The notes beneath the pieces were generated by a model that was not told the origin of the DNA, did no database searches, and worked only from the letters and a program-made list of their open reading frames with translations. Of a DNA stretch of 64,000 bases, positions 9,883 to 17,342 are shown piece by piece. The stretch's first letter is position 1, and each line of letters opens with the position of its first letter. This DNA comes from Hydrogenophaga sp. (GTDB taxonomy: Bacteria; Pseudomonadota; Gammaproteobacteria; Burkholderiales; Burkholderiaceae_C): NCBI RefSeq assembly GCF_019264445.1, contig NZ_JAHVAB010000082.1, positions 31,153 to 95,152 of the forward strand. The letters run 5' to 3'. The position numbers were made by a program, and so were the translations under genes.

Positions 9883-12846
9883 TCAATGCCGGGCTGTGTC
9901 GCGCGCCATCGCGGTCAGCGGGCGCACGTCCACGGCACAGTACTTCAATTCGGCGATCTTGCCCACCGGGTCCAGGGCCGGGTTGGTCAGCAGGTTGGCG
10001 GCGGCCTCGGCGTAGGCGAAGGGAATGAACGCGGTGTTGCGCGGCATGCCGTCGTCGATGCGCACCGGCAGGCTCACCTCACCGCGGCGCGAACGCACCT
10101 GCGCACTGTCGCCCGCGCCCAGGCCCAGCCGAGCGGCGGTCTCGGGGTGCAGGCTCACCACCGGGCCGGGCTCCAGCGCGTCGAGCACGCCGCTGCGCCG
10201 CGTCATGCTGCCGGTGTGCCAGTGCTCCAGCTGGCGCCCGGTGATGAGCACCATCGGGAATTCGGCATCGGGCTGCTCGGCCGGCGGCGTGAGCACCGCG
10301 CCCACCAGCGAGGCGCGGCCACTGGGCGTGGGAAAGCCGTCGGTGAACACCACCGGCTGGCCCGGGTCGTCGTCGTGGGCCACGGGATAGGTCACGGCGC
10401 CGTCGCGCTGCAGCCGCGCCCACGACAGGCCGGCGATGCTGGGCATGAGCGCGCGCATTTCCTCGAACACCGCGCCGATGCCGGTGCGCGCGTCGGCGCT
10501 GGCGGTGCCGTCGGCAGCCACCTCGTAGGCCCAGCCCAGGCCCAGGCGGCGCGCGAGCTGTTCGGTGATCCAGGCGTCGGCGCGCGCCTCGCCGGGTGCG
10601 GGCACGGCCTTGCGGCCGAGCTGCACGCAGCGGTCGGTGTTGGTCACGCTGCCGGTCTTCTCGGGCCACGCGGTGGCGGGCAGCACCACGTCGGCCAGGC
10701 TGGCGGTCTCGGTCAGGAAGATGTCTTGCACCACCAGGTGGCTCAGGCCGGCCAGCGCTTCGCGGGCATGCGCCGCGTCGGGGTCGCTCATGGCGGGGTT
10801 CTCGCCCTGGATCAGCATGGCGCGGATCTCCTGGCGGTGGGCGGCGTCGATGATCTCCACCACCGTGAGCCCGGGTTCGCTGCCCAGCGTGCCCGGCGCG
10901 AGTTGCCACAGGCGCTCGGCCTTCTCGCGGGTGCGCGGGTCGCTCACCTTCTGGTAGTCGGGCAGCACCATCGGAATGAGGCCCGCATCGCTCGCGCCCT
11001 GCACGTTGTTCTGCCCGCGCAGCGGGTGCAGGCCGGTGCCCGGGCGGCCGATCTGGCCGGTGACGAGCGAGAGCGCGATCAGGCAGCGCGCGTTGTCGGT
11101 GCCGTGCGTGTGCTGGCTGATGCCCATGCCCCAGAGGATCATGGCGTTCTTTGCGGTGGCGTAGGCGCGCGCCACCTCGCGCAGCGTGGCCGCGTCGATG
11201 CCGCACACCGGCGCCATGGCTTCGGGCGAAAAGTCCACCAGGTGCGCCTTGAGCTGCGCGAAGTCCAGCGTGTGGGCTTCGATGTACGCCGGGTCGGTGA
11301 GGCCTTCAAACACGATGGTGTGCAGCATCGCGTTGAGCAGCGCGACGTCGGTGCCGGACTTGAAGCCCAGGTGCTTCCAGCTGTGGCGGGCGAGCTCGGT
11401 GCGGCGCGGGTCGGCCAGCACGAGCTTCATGCCTTTCTTCACCGCGTTCTTGATCCAGGTGGCGCCCACCGGGTGGTTCTGCGCGGGGTTGGCGCCGATC
11501 AGCAGCACGAAGTCGGCATGCCGCACATCGCGCAGCGGGTTGGTCACCACCGCCGAGCCCAGGCCTTCCATGAGCGCGGCCACGCTGGAGGCATGGCACA
11601 GGCGCGTGCAGTGGTCCACGTTGTGGGTGCCAAACGCGGTGCGCACCAGCTTCTGGAACAGGTAAGCCTCTTCGTTCGTGCCCTTGGCCGAGCCGAAGCC
11701 GGCCACCGGGCTCTGGCGCCCGCGCGCGGGCGTGGCGGCCAGGGCGCGGCGAAAGCCTTCGGCGGCGGCGTCCAGCGCCTCGTCCCAGGTGGCTTCGCGG
11801 AAACGCTCGCGCACCTGCTCGGGCGTGAGGCGGCGCAGTTCGCCGTGCGGGTCTTTCGGCACACCCGCACGGCGGATCAGCGGGCGCGTGAGCCGCCCGG
11901 GGCTGTGCGCATAGTCAAAACCAAAGCGGCCCTTGACGCACAGGCGCGCTTCGTTGGCTGGCCCGTCAATGCCTTCGACGTGCTCGATGCGGTCGTCGTT
12001 CACGTGGTAGGTGAGCTGGCAACCCACGCCGCAGAAGGGGCACACCGAATCCACCTGCCGCTGAGAGGGCTGGGCAAACGCGCCGTTGGCCGGTGCGATG
12101 GCGCCGGTCGGGCAGGCCTGCACACACTCGCCGCAGGCCACGCAGGTGCTCGCGCCCATCGGGTCGTTCTGGTCGAACACGATCTGCGCGTGGCCGCCGC
12201 GAAAGGCCAGGCCCAGCACGTCGTTGCCCTGCGTCTCGCGGCAGGCGCGGATGCAGCGCGTGCACTGGATGCAGGCGTCGAGGTTGACGGTCATGGCGGG
12301 ATGAGACGTGTCAGCACCCCATCGCTCGGACTGAGCCAACATCCGTTCGGGCTGAGCCGATATCCGTTCGGGCTGAGCCTGTCGAAGCCCCGCCGAGGTG
12401 TGGGTGACCCCTTCGACCGGCTCAGGGCAAACGGCGTAGTGGGCACGTGCAGGGAAGCGCCCCGGCTGCGCACCGGCGGCCTGCGCCCAGTGCGCCAGCT
12501 CGCTGTCGAACTTGAGCGCCGTGGTGTCGGGCGCATCGGACAGCAGCAGCTCCAGCACCGTTTTCTGCGCGGCTTTCGCACGCGGGTTGTTGGTGTGCAC
12601 CACCATGCCGGCGGTGGGGGCGCGGCAGCACGACGGCGCCAGCACGCGCTCGCCTTCGATGTCGACCACGCAGGCGCGGCAGTTGCCGGGGCTGCGCAGG
12701 CCGTCCTTGTGGCACAGGTGCGGAATCTCGACACCGGCGCGCTGCGCGGCCTTCAGGAGGGTCTCGCCCGGTGCGGCTTCCACCGCGCAGTCGTTGAGCG
12801 TGAATGCAATCGGCGCAGCGTTCTGAGGCAGGTCATCGGTCTTCAT
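9883..12846 (-). CDS. fdhA: NAD-dependent formate dehydrogenase, alpha (catalytic) subunit
   Basis: 987 aa. Order: an N-terminal [2Fe-2S] ferredoxin domain (HLCHKDG, GNCRAC, SCCR), two [4Fe-4S] clusters (ACIQCTRCIRAC and CVACGECVQACPTG), a further cluster (CPFCGVGC), then the molybdopterin or tungstopterin oxidoreductase domain with the metal-ligating Cys in HCTRLCH (Cys about 417), and a C-terminal dinucleotide-binding domain (TGRQLEHWHTGSM). It oxidises formate to CO2 and passes electrons through the clusters to the beta subunit. A palindromic repeat is translated at about residues 137-174, between the ferredoxin domain and TVNLDACIQC. The start overlaps the beta-subunit stop (ATGA), so the two are translationally coupled. 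Mo versus W cannot be told from sequence. Confidence 0.95.
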   Translation of the reverse strand: MKTDDLPQNAAPIAFTLNDCAVEAAPGETLLKAAQRAGVEIPHLCHKDGLRSPGNCRACVVDIEGERVLAPSCCRAPTAGMVVHTNNPRAKAAQKTVLELLLSDAPDTTALKFDSELAHWAQAAGAQPGRFPARAHYAVCPEPVEGVTHTSAGLRQAQPERISAQPERMLAQSERWGADTSHPAMTVNLDACIQCTRCIRACRETQGNDVLGLAFRGGHAQIVFDQNDPMGASTCVACGECVQACPTGAIAPANGAFAQPSQRQVDSVCPFCGVGCQLTYHVNDDRIEHVEGIDGPANEARLCVKGRFGFDYAHSPGRLTRPLIRRAGVPKDPHGELRRLTPEQVRERFREATWDEALDAAAEGFRRALAATPARGRQSPVAGFGSAKGTNEEAYLFQKLVRTAFGTHNVDHCTRLCHASSVAALMEGLGSAVVTNPLRDVRHADFVLLIGANPAQNHPVGATWIKNAVKKGMKLVLADPRRTELARHSWKHLGFKSGTDVALLNAMLHTIVFEGLTDPAYIEAHTLDFAQLKAHLVDFSPEAMAPVCGIDAATLREVARAYATAKNAMILWGMGISQHTHGTDNARCLIALSLVTGQIGRPGTGLHPLRGQNNVQGASDAGLIPMVLPDYQKVSDPRTREKAERLWQLAPGTLGSEPGLTVVEIIDAAHRQEIRAMLIQGENPAMSDPDAAHAREALAGLSHLVVQDIFLTETASLADVVLPATAWPEKTGSVTNTDRCVQLGRKAVPAPGEARADAWITEQLARRLGLGWAYEVAADGTASADARTGIGAVFEEMRALMPSIAGLSWARLQRDGAVTYPVAHDDDPGQPVVFTDGFPTPSGRASLVGAVLTPPAEQPDAEFPMVLITGRQLEHWHTGSMTRRSGVLDALEPGPVVSLHPETAARLGLGAGDSAQVRSRRGEVSLPVRIDDGMPRNTAFIPFAYAEAAANLLTNPALDPVGKIAELKYCAVDVRPLTAMARDTARH
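12323..12434. repeat. REP-like palindrome (copy D, compound) inside fdhA
   Basis: Three left arms in a row (CGCTCGGACTGAGCC at about 12323, CGTTCGGGCTGAGCC at about 12344 and 12365) and one right arm (CTTCGACCGGCTCAGGGCAAACGG). Read in frame on the minus strand it gives CPEPVEG...LRQAQPER followed by two shorter AQPER/AQSER units. The stacked arms suggest more than one insertion or duplication event at the same site. Confidence 0.85.
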
Positions 12847-14615
12847 GCCGCGGCTCCGTTCACTTCATGGGCAAAGAAGCGCAGCACGCTGTCCACCGGG
12901 TTGGGCGCGGCCTGGCCGAGCCCGCAGATGGACGCGTCGCGCATCACCTGGGAGAGCTCACCGAGCAGCGGCGCGTCCCACACCGGGGCCTGCATGAGCT
13001 GCACGGCCTTGGTGGTGCCGGCGCGGCAGGGCGTGCACTGGCCGCAGGACTCGTGCTCGAAAAACTGCATGAGGTTGAGCGCGGCGCCGCGCGCCGTGTC
13101 GTGCTGGCTGAGCACCACCACCGCCATCGAACCAACAAAGCTGCCATGGTCGGCCAGCGTGTCGAAGTCCAGCGGCACATCGGCCAGCGAGGCGGGCAGG
13201 ATGCCGCCCGAGGCGCCGCCGGGCAGGTAGGCGTACAGCGTGTGGCCTGGCGGCATGCCGCCGGCGTGGTCGTCCACCAGCTCGCGCAGCGTGATGCCCG
13301 CGGGCGCCAGGTGCACGCCGGGCCGATTCACCCGACCCGACACCGAGAAGCGCCGCAGGCCGGTGCGCCCGCGCAGCCCTTCGCCCGCGAGCCAGCGGCC
13401 GCCCTTCTCCAGGATGCGGGGCAGCCACCACAGCGTTTCGGGGTTGTGCGCGAGCGTGGGGCGGCCAAACACGCCGTGCATGGCAACGATGGGGGGCTTG
13501 AGGCGCGGCAGGCCGCGCTTGCCTTCCACCGATTCGATCAGCGCCGACTCTTCGCCGCAGATGTACGCGCCCGCGCCGCGCCGCAGTTCGATGCGCGGCG
13601 GCACGTAGCCAGGGTGCTGCTCGGCGAGCGTGCGCACGGTGTCTTCAAGCGCGGCCAGCGCCTGCGTGAGCAGCTGGCGCACGTCGTGGTATTCGTCGCG
13701 CAGGTAGATCCACGCATGCGAAACACCCACCACCTGCGCGGCGATCAGCAGGCCTTCGAACATCTGCGGTGCGCCGTCGGTGGCGCTGCTCAGCACCTGC
13801 CAGTCCTTGAAGGTGCCGACCTCGCCTTCGTCGATGTTCACCACCATGTGGCGCGGGCCGGGCTGTGCGCGCACGGTCTCCCATTTGCGCCACGCGGGAA
13901 AGCCCGCGCCGCCCAGGCCGCGGAGGTTGGAGATCTTGAGCTCGTCGAGCACCTGTTCGGCGCTCAGCTCGCCAGCGAGCAGGCGGCGCAGTTGCGCGAA
14001 GTGGGAGGGATCGGGTGTGGCCAGGCTGCGCGGCCCGGTGTCGCCGCGCGCCAGCGCGTCCTGCACGCTGGCCACGCTCGCCTGCGCGAGTTGCCGCTGG
14101 CCCACGCACGCGGCCGGCGCCACATGGCACTGGCCAATGCACGGCGCGGCCTGCGCACGCACGCGGGTGTCGCCCTCCAGCGCGTGCTGCAGGTCGGCGA
14201 GCAGCGCCTCGCCACCGGCCATGGCGCACGAGAGGCTGGTGCACACGCGCACCACGGTCTCGGGCACGGCGGCGGCATCGTCCACGATCTCGAAGTGGTG
14301 GTAGAAACTCGCGACCTCGAACACCTCGACCTGGCTCAGGCGCAGCCGCTCGGCCAGCGCGGCCAGGTGGCCGTGGCGCAGGGCGCCTTCGCCGTCCTGC
14401 AGGCGGTGCAGGTGCTCGATCAACAGGTCCGCACGCGGCGCCAGCCCGTCGCACAGGGCGGCTACGCGCTCGCGCGCTGCGGGCGATATCTGGCGGCCCT
14501 TGGGCGTGTGGCGCGGCCCGCCCCGGCCCATGGGCTGCAGCGGGCGGATGGGAATCACGGTGTTCATCGGGCGTGGGGCGGTGTCGGGGGCCGTGGGGGC
14601 CGGGGTGCGGGTCAT
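12843..14615 (-). CDS. fdhB: formate dehydrogenase beta subunit, fused NuoE-NuoF type
   Basis: 590 aa. Residues up to about 180 are a NuoE/FdsG-like thioredoxin-fold [2Fe-2S] domain (RVCTSLSCAMAGG, then APCIGQCHVAPA). The rest is NuoF/FdsB-like with the FMN/NADH region (NLRGLGGAGFPAWRKW, NIDEGEVGTFKDW, GAGAYICGEESAL) and a C-terminal [4Fe-4S] site (CGQCTPCRAGT). It receives electrons from the alpha subunit and reduces NAD+. In many relatives these are two separate genes; the fusion matches the two-subunit Fdh1 type known from Methylorubrum. I took the ATG at 14615; the ATG at 14567 (MNTVIPIRPL, 574 aa) is also possible, and neither has a clear ribosome site. Confidence 0.93.
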   Translation of the reverse strand: MTRTPAPTAPDTAPRPMNTVIPIRPLQPMGRGGPRHTPKGRQISPAARERVAALCDGLAPRADLLIEHLHRLQDGEGALRHGHLAALAERLRLSQVEVFEVASFYHHFEIVDDAAAVPETVVRVCTSLSCAMAGGEALLADLQHALEGDTRVRAQAAPCIGQCHVAPAACVGQRQLAQASVASVQDALARGDTGPRSLATPDPSHFAQLRRLLAGELSAEQVLDELKISNLRGLGGAGFPAWRKWETVRAQPGPRHMVVNIDEGEVGTFKDWQVLSSATDGAPQMFEGLLIAAQVVGVSHAWIYLRDEYHDVRQLLTQALAALEDTVRTLAEQHPGYVPPRIELRRGAGAYICGEESALIESVEGKRGLPRLKPPIVAMHGVFGRPTLAHNPETLWWLPRILEKGGRWLAGEGLRGRTGLRRFSVSGRVNRPGVHLAPAGITLRELVDDHAGGMPPGHTLYAYLPGGASGGILPASLADVPLDFDTLADHGSFVGSMAVVVLSQHDTARGAALNLMQFFEHESCGQCTPCRAGTTKAVQLMQAPVWDAPLLGELSQVMRDASICGLGQAAPNPVDSVLRFFAHEVNGAAA

Positions 14616-14705
14616 GGTTTCAGCGTAGCACCGTATGGGGTTTCTTAATATGTTTGAAGCTGCATAAACTCGGGCATCCACCACCCCGTTTCCGCACCCG
14701 CATCC
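14616..14705. promoter_or_regulatory. divergent control region, formate dehydrogenase versus its regulator
   Basis: 90 bases between divergent starts. It is markedly AT-rich for this genome around 14640-14670 (TTTCTTAATATGTTTGAAGCTGCATAAACT), which is where promoter and operator sequences are expected. No perfect inverted repeat is evident, so specific elements are not called. Confidence 0.45.
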
Positions 14706-15773
14706 ATGCCGCGCATCACCCTGTCTCCCCAATGGCGCATCGACCCCGGCGAAGGCGTCACGCTCGATGCCAACACCCTGCTGGGCCTGCTGGCGGCGGT
14801 GCAGGCCTCGGGCAGCATCTCGCAGGGCGGGCGCGAGCTGGGCCTGTCGTACCGCCATGCCTGGGGCTTGCTGCAGCAGGCCGAGCAGGTGTTTGGCCAG
14901 CCCTTGCTGGTGCGCGGGCGCGGGCGCGGCTCGGCGCTGACCGAGCTGGGCGAGAAACTCATCTGGGCCGACGCGCGCATTGGCGCGCGCCTGCAGCCGC
15001 TGCTGGAGTCGCTGGCCTCGGAGCTCGAGGGCGAGCTCGGCCGCGTGCAGCGCCGCCAGCGCGCGGTGCCGCGCCTGCACGCCAGCCACGGCTTTGCGGT
15101 GGCTGCCCTGCGCGAGCAGCTGGCCGCGCGCCAGGTGCCGGTGGAGCTGCGCTACCGCAGCAGCCTGGAGGCTGTGGCGGCGCTGGCGCAGGGGGACTGC
15201 GAGCTCGCGGGCTTTCATGTGCCACTGGGCGAGTTCGAGGCCGCTGCCGCGCAGCGCTACCTGCCCTGGCTGCAGCGCCACCAGCACCGGCTGGTGCAGC
15301 TGGCGGTGCGCACGCAGGGGCTGTTTGTGGCGGCCGGCAACCCGCTGGGGCTGCGCGGGCTGCGCGATCTCACGCGGCGCGGGCTGCGCTTTGTGAACCG
15401 CCCCGAAGGCTCGGGCACCCGCGTGCTCACCGACCTGCTGCTGCAGCGCGAAGGCATCGCGCCGCGCTCGGTGGCGGGCTACGACAACACCGAGCTGACC
15501 CATGCCGCCGTGGCCGCCTATGTGGCCAGCGGCATGGCCGATGTGGGCATTGGCGTGCAGACGGCCGCGCACCGCTTCGGCCTGCATTTCATCCCCTTGC
15601 TCAAGGAGCGCTATTTCTTCGCGCTGCCCGCCGACGCCCTGGAGCGCGCCGAACTGCGGCCGGTGCTCACGGTGCTGCGCTCACCGGCGTTTCGCGCGCG
15701 GGTGGCGGCGCTCAAGGGCTATGAGGCCGCGCACACCGGCCAGGTGATGGCGCTGGGCGACGCGTTCGGCTAG
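14706..15773 (+). CDS. transcriptional regulator: ModE/LysR-like winged helix plus binding-protein domain
   Basis: 355 aa. Residues about 1-85 form a ModE/LysR-style winged helix (LLAAVQASGSISQGGRELG, SYRHAWGLL, GRGRGS). The remainder resembles a periplasmic-type ligand-binding domain (GLRFVNRPEGSGTRVL, AAVAAYVASGMADVGIGV) as found in one-component regulators that sense molybdate- or tungstate-like oxyanions or small molecules. It is divergent from the formate dehydrogenase genes across a 90-base gap, so it probably controls them. The ligand is inference. It ends overlapping the next minus-strand gene by four bases. Confidence 0.85.
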   Translation: MPRITLSPQWRIDPGEGVTLDANTLLGLLAAVQASGSISQGGRELGLSYRHAWGLLQQAEQVFGQPLLVRGRGRGSALTELGEKLIWADARIGARLQPLLESLASELEGELGRVQRRQRAVPRLHASHGFAVAALREQLAARQVPVELRYRSSLEAVAALAQGDCELAGFHVPLGEFEAAAAQRYLPWLQRHQHRLVQLAVRTQGLFVAAGNPLGLRGLRDLTRRGLRFVNRPEGSGTRVLTDLLLQREGIAPRSVAGYDNTELTHAAVAAYVASGMADVGIGVQTAAHRFGLHFIPLLKERYFFALPADALERAELRPVLTVLRSPAFRARVAALKGYEAAHTGQVMALGDAFG

Positions 15774-16438
15774 CGCCGCTGCACGCCCACCGGCGTGCGC
15801 GCGGCGGCGTCCCACTGCGCGTCGAACCACGTGTCGCCATCCAGGCAGGCGCGCAGCATGGGCAGGGCGTCCTGGCCCCAGAACACGCGCCCGTCCAGCA
15901 CCATGGAAGGCACGCCGAACACACCCAGCGCCAGCGCTTCGTCGGTGTTGGCGCGCAGGCGCTGCTTCACGGCCTCGCTCTCGGGCGCCAGCCAGGGCTT
16001 GCCGCGCTGCGCCATGTGGTCCTGCAAGCGCGCCTGCAGCGCGGCCAGCCGCGCGGGGTCGGCGGCGTCCTGCCCGCCGTGCCACACGTGGCGCAGCAGC
16101 TGCTCGGTGACGTAGCGGTTGGTCTCGCCGGGCGCATCGTCTGTGGCGGTGGCCAGGCCCAGGCGCAGCAGGGGCAAGGGGTTGAAGGGGTGCGCGGCCG
16201 GCATCGCCAGCGTCACCCCGTGGTGGTGCGCCAGCCAGCTCACCTGGCGGTAGGTCCAGTCGCGCTTGGCGGGGATCTCGGCCGGGCCGAGCTGCCCGTT
16301 GGCCTTGAGCATGGCGGCGAACAGCACCGGGCGGTAGCGCACCTGCACGCTGTGGCCCATGAGCGCCTCGGGCAGGCGCTCGAACGCCAGGTGCGCATAG
16401 GGCGAGATCGGGTCGTAGAAGAAGGTGATGTCTCGCAT
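15770..16438 (-). CDS. 2-hydroxychromene-2-carboxylate isomerase-like (DsbA fold, GST kappa type)
   Basis: 222 aa starting MRDITFFYDPISPYAH. The catalytic Ser of this family sits in the PISPY motif (Ser12), and the C-terminal GVFGVPSMVLDG with FWGQD is characteristic. Family members isomerise hydroxychromene carboxylates in naphthalene-type degradation or act as glutathione-dependent isomerases; no aromatic pathway is seen here, so the substrate is unknown. It is the last of three closely spaced minus-strand genes, 23 bases after the DUF1289 gene. Confidence 0.85.
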   Translation of the reverse strand: MRDITFFYDPISPYAHLAFERLPEALMGHSVQVRYRPVLFAAMLKANGQLGPAEIPAKRDWTYRQVSWLAHHHGVTLAMPAAHPFNPLPLLRLGLATATDDAPGETNRYVTEQLLRHVWHGGQDAADPARLAALQARLQDHMAQRGKPWLAPESEAVKQRLRANTDEALALGVFGVPSMVLDGRVFWGQDALPMLRACLDGDTWFDAQWDAAARTPVGVQRR

Positions 16439-16461
16439 GTCGATCTCCGGCGCGGTGGCGC

Positions 16462-16692
16462 TCAGGGCAGCTGCCGGGCTTCCACCTGCTGCCACACCAG
16501 CAGCTTGGCGGCGTCGCCCGACTGGCTCCAGGCGCGGATCTCGTCGATGGTGCGAAAGCAGCCCTGGCACAGGCCGCGGGCGGCGTCCATCTTGCACACC
16601 GAGATGCAGGGCGAGGGCACGCCGGGGGCCAGGCCCGCGCGGCGGCGCGCGGCTTGCAGGGTGACGGGGGGCAGGGGCAGGGGCAGGCTCAT
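16462..16692 (-). CDS. DUF1289 family protein
   Basis: 76 aa. The family pattern is clear in the middle: PCISVCKMD, then GLCQGCFRTIDEI and an aromatic residue two places later. The four cysteines suggest metal binding, but no function is established for the family. It overlaps the YbaK-like gene start region by four bases, so it is translationally coupled to it. Confidence 0.85.
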   Translation of the reverse strand: MSLPLPLPPVTLQAARRRAGLAPGVPSPCISVCKMDAARGLCQGCFRTIDEIRAWSQSGDAAKLLVWQQVEARQLP

Positions 16693-17219
16693 GAAGCGGG
16701 GTCCAGGGTGACGTCGTGAACCGGTGCGCCGGTGAGCGACTGCAACTGCGCAGGGCTCAGGCGGAACACCGCGTGGGGGTGGCCGGCAGCGGCCCAGATC
16801 TCGTCGAAGCGCGAGAGCTGCGCGTCGATCAGCGTCACTGGCGGCGTGGCGTGGGCCAGCGGCGAGACACCGCCAATGGAGAACCCGGTGCGCGCCTTCA
16901 CAAAGTCGGCATCGGCGCGCCCGAGCTTGCCGCCATCGGCGCAGACGAGGGCCTGCACCTTTTTCTCGTCCACCCGCAAATCACCCGAGGTGACCACCAG
17001 CACCGCCACGTCGTCGCTCTTGCGGCGAAACACGATGCTCTTGGCGATCTGGCCCAGGGCCACACCCAGCGCATCGGCCGCCTGCTGCGCGGTGCGCGCG
17101 GCGTCGTCCAGCATCACCGGCGCATGCGGGTGGCTGGCGTCCTGCAGCACGCGGGCCACGCGCTGCACGGTGTCGGGCAGGGGTTTGAGTTCAGCACCAC
17201 ACATGGCAGCAACGGGCAA
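16689..17219 (-). CDS. YbaK/EbsC-type aminoacyl-tRNA deacylase
   Basis: 176 aa. It has the family pattern of a central conserved block (GQIAKSIVFRRK, VLVVTSGDLRVDEKKV) and the later GFSIGGVSPLAHA with DIWA-like FDEIWAAAGHP. These proteins hydrolyse mischarged aminoacyl-tRNAs (Cys, Pro or Ala types) in the cytoplasm; the exact substrate is not readable. The first ATG (17219) was used; a second at 17204 gives MCGAELKPL and is equally plausible. Confidence 0.88.
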   Translation of the reverse strand: MPVAAMCGAELKPLPDTVQRVARVLQDASHPHAPVMLDDAARTAQQAADALGVALGQIAKSIVFRRKSDDVAVLVVTSGDLRVDEKKVQALVCADGGKLGRADADFVKARTGFSIGGVSPLAHATPPVTLIDAQLSRFDEIWAAAGHPHAVFRLSPAQLQSLTGAPVHDVTLDPAS

Positions 17220-17342
17220 AGGGACAGCGTTTCAACATGAATTGCTCACGATTGGGTCAGAGCGAAAGGCAAGCCCGCAAGGATACTGGTTTGGCCACAC
17301 AGAGGGCCGTCACGCACCGTGAAGCCCCGCCAAGGAGGAACC

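Noticed and set aside
1504..12434. CRISPR array or tandem-repeat locus
   Set aside because: The repeats are few, dispersed, self-complementary and without regular spacers, so they are REP-like rather than CRISPR.
9886..13230. Long plus-strand open frame opposite the formate dehydrogenase genes
   Set aside because: Shadow of fdhA/fdhB; composition is typical of antisense translation and it has no motif or ribosome site.
14616..15587. N-terminal extension of the formate dehydrogenase beta subunit to 15587
   Set aside because: The extension runs antisense through the divergent regulator gene and has no family match; starts at 14615 or 14567 fit the known fused subunit.
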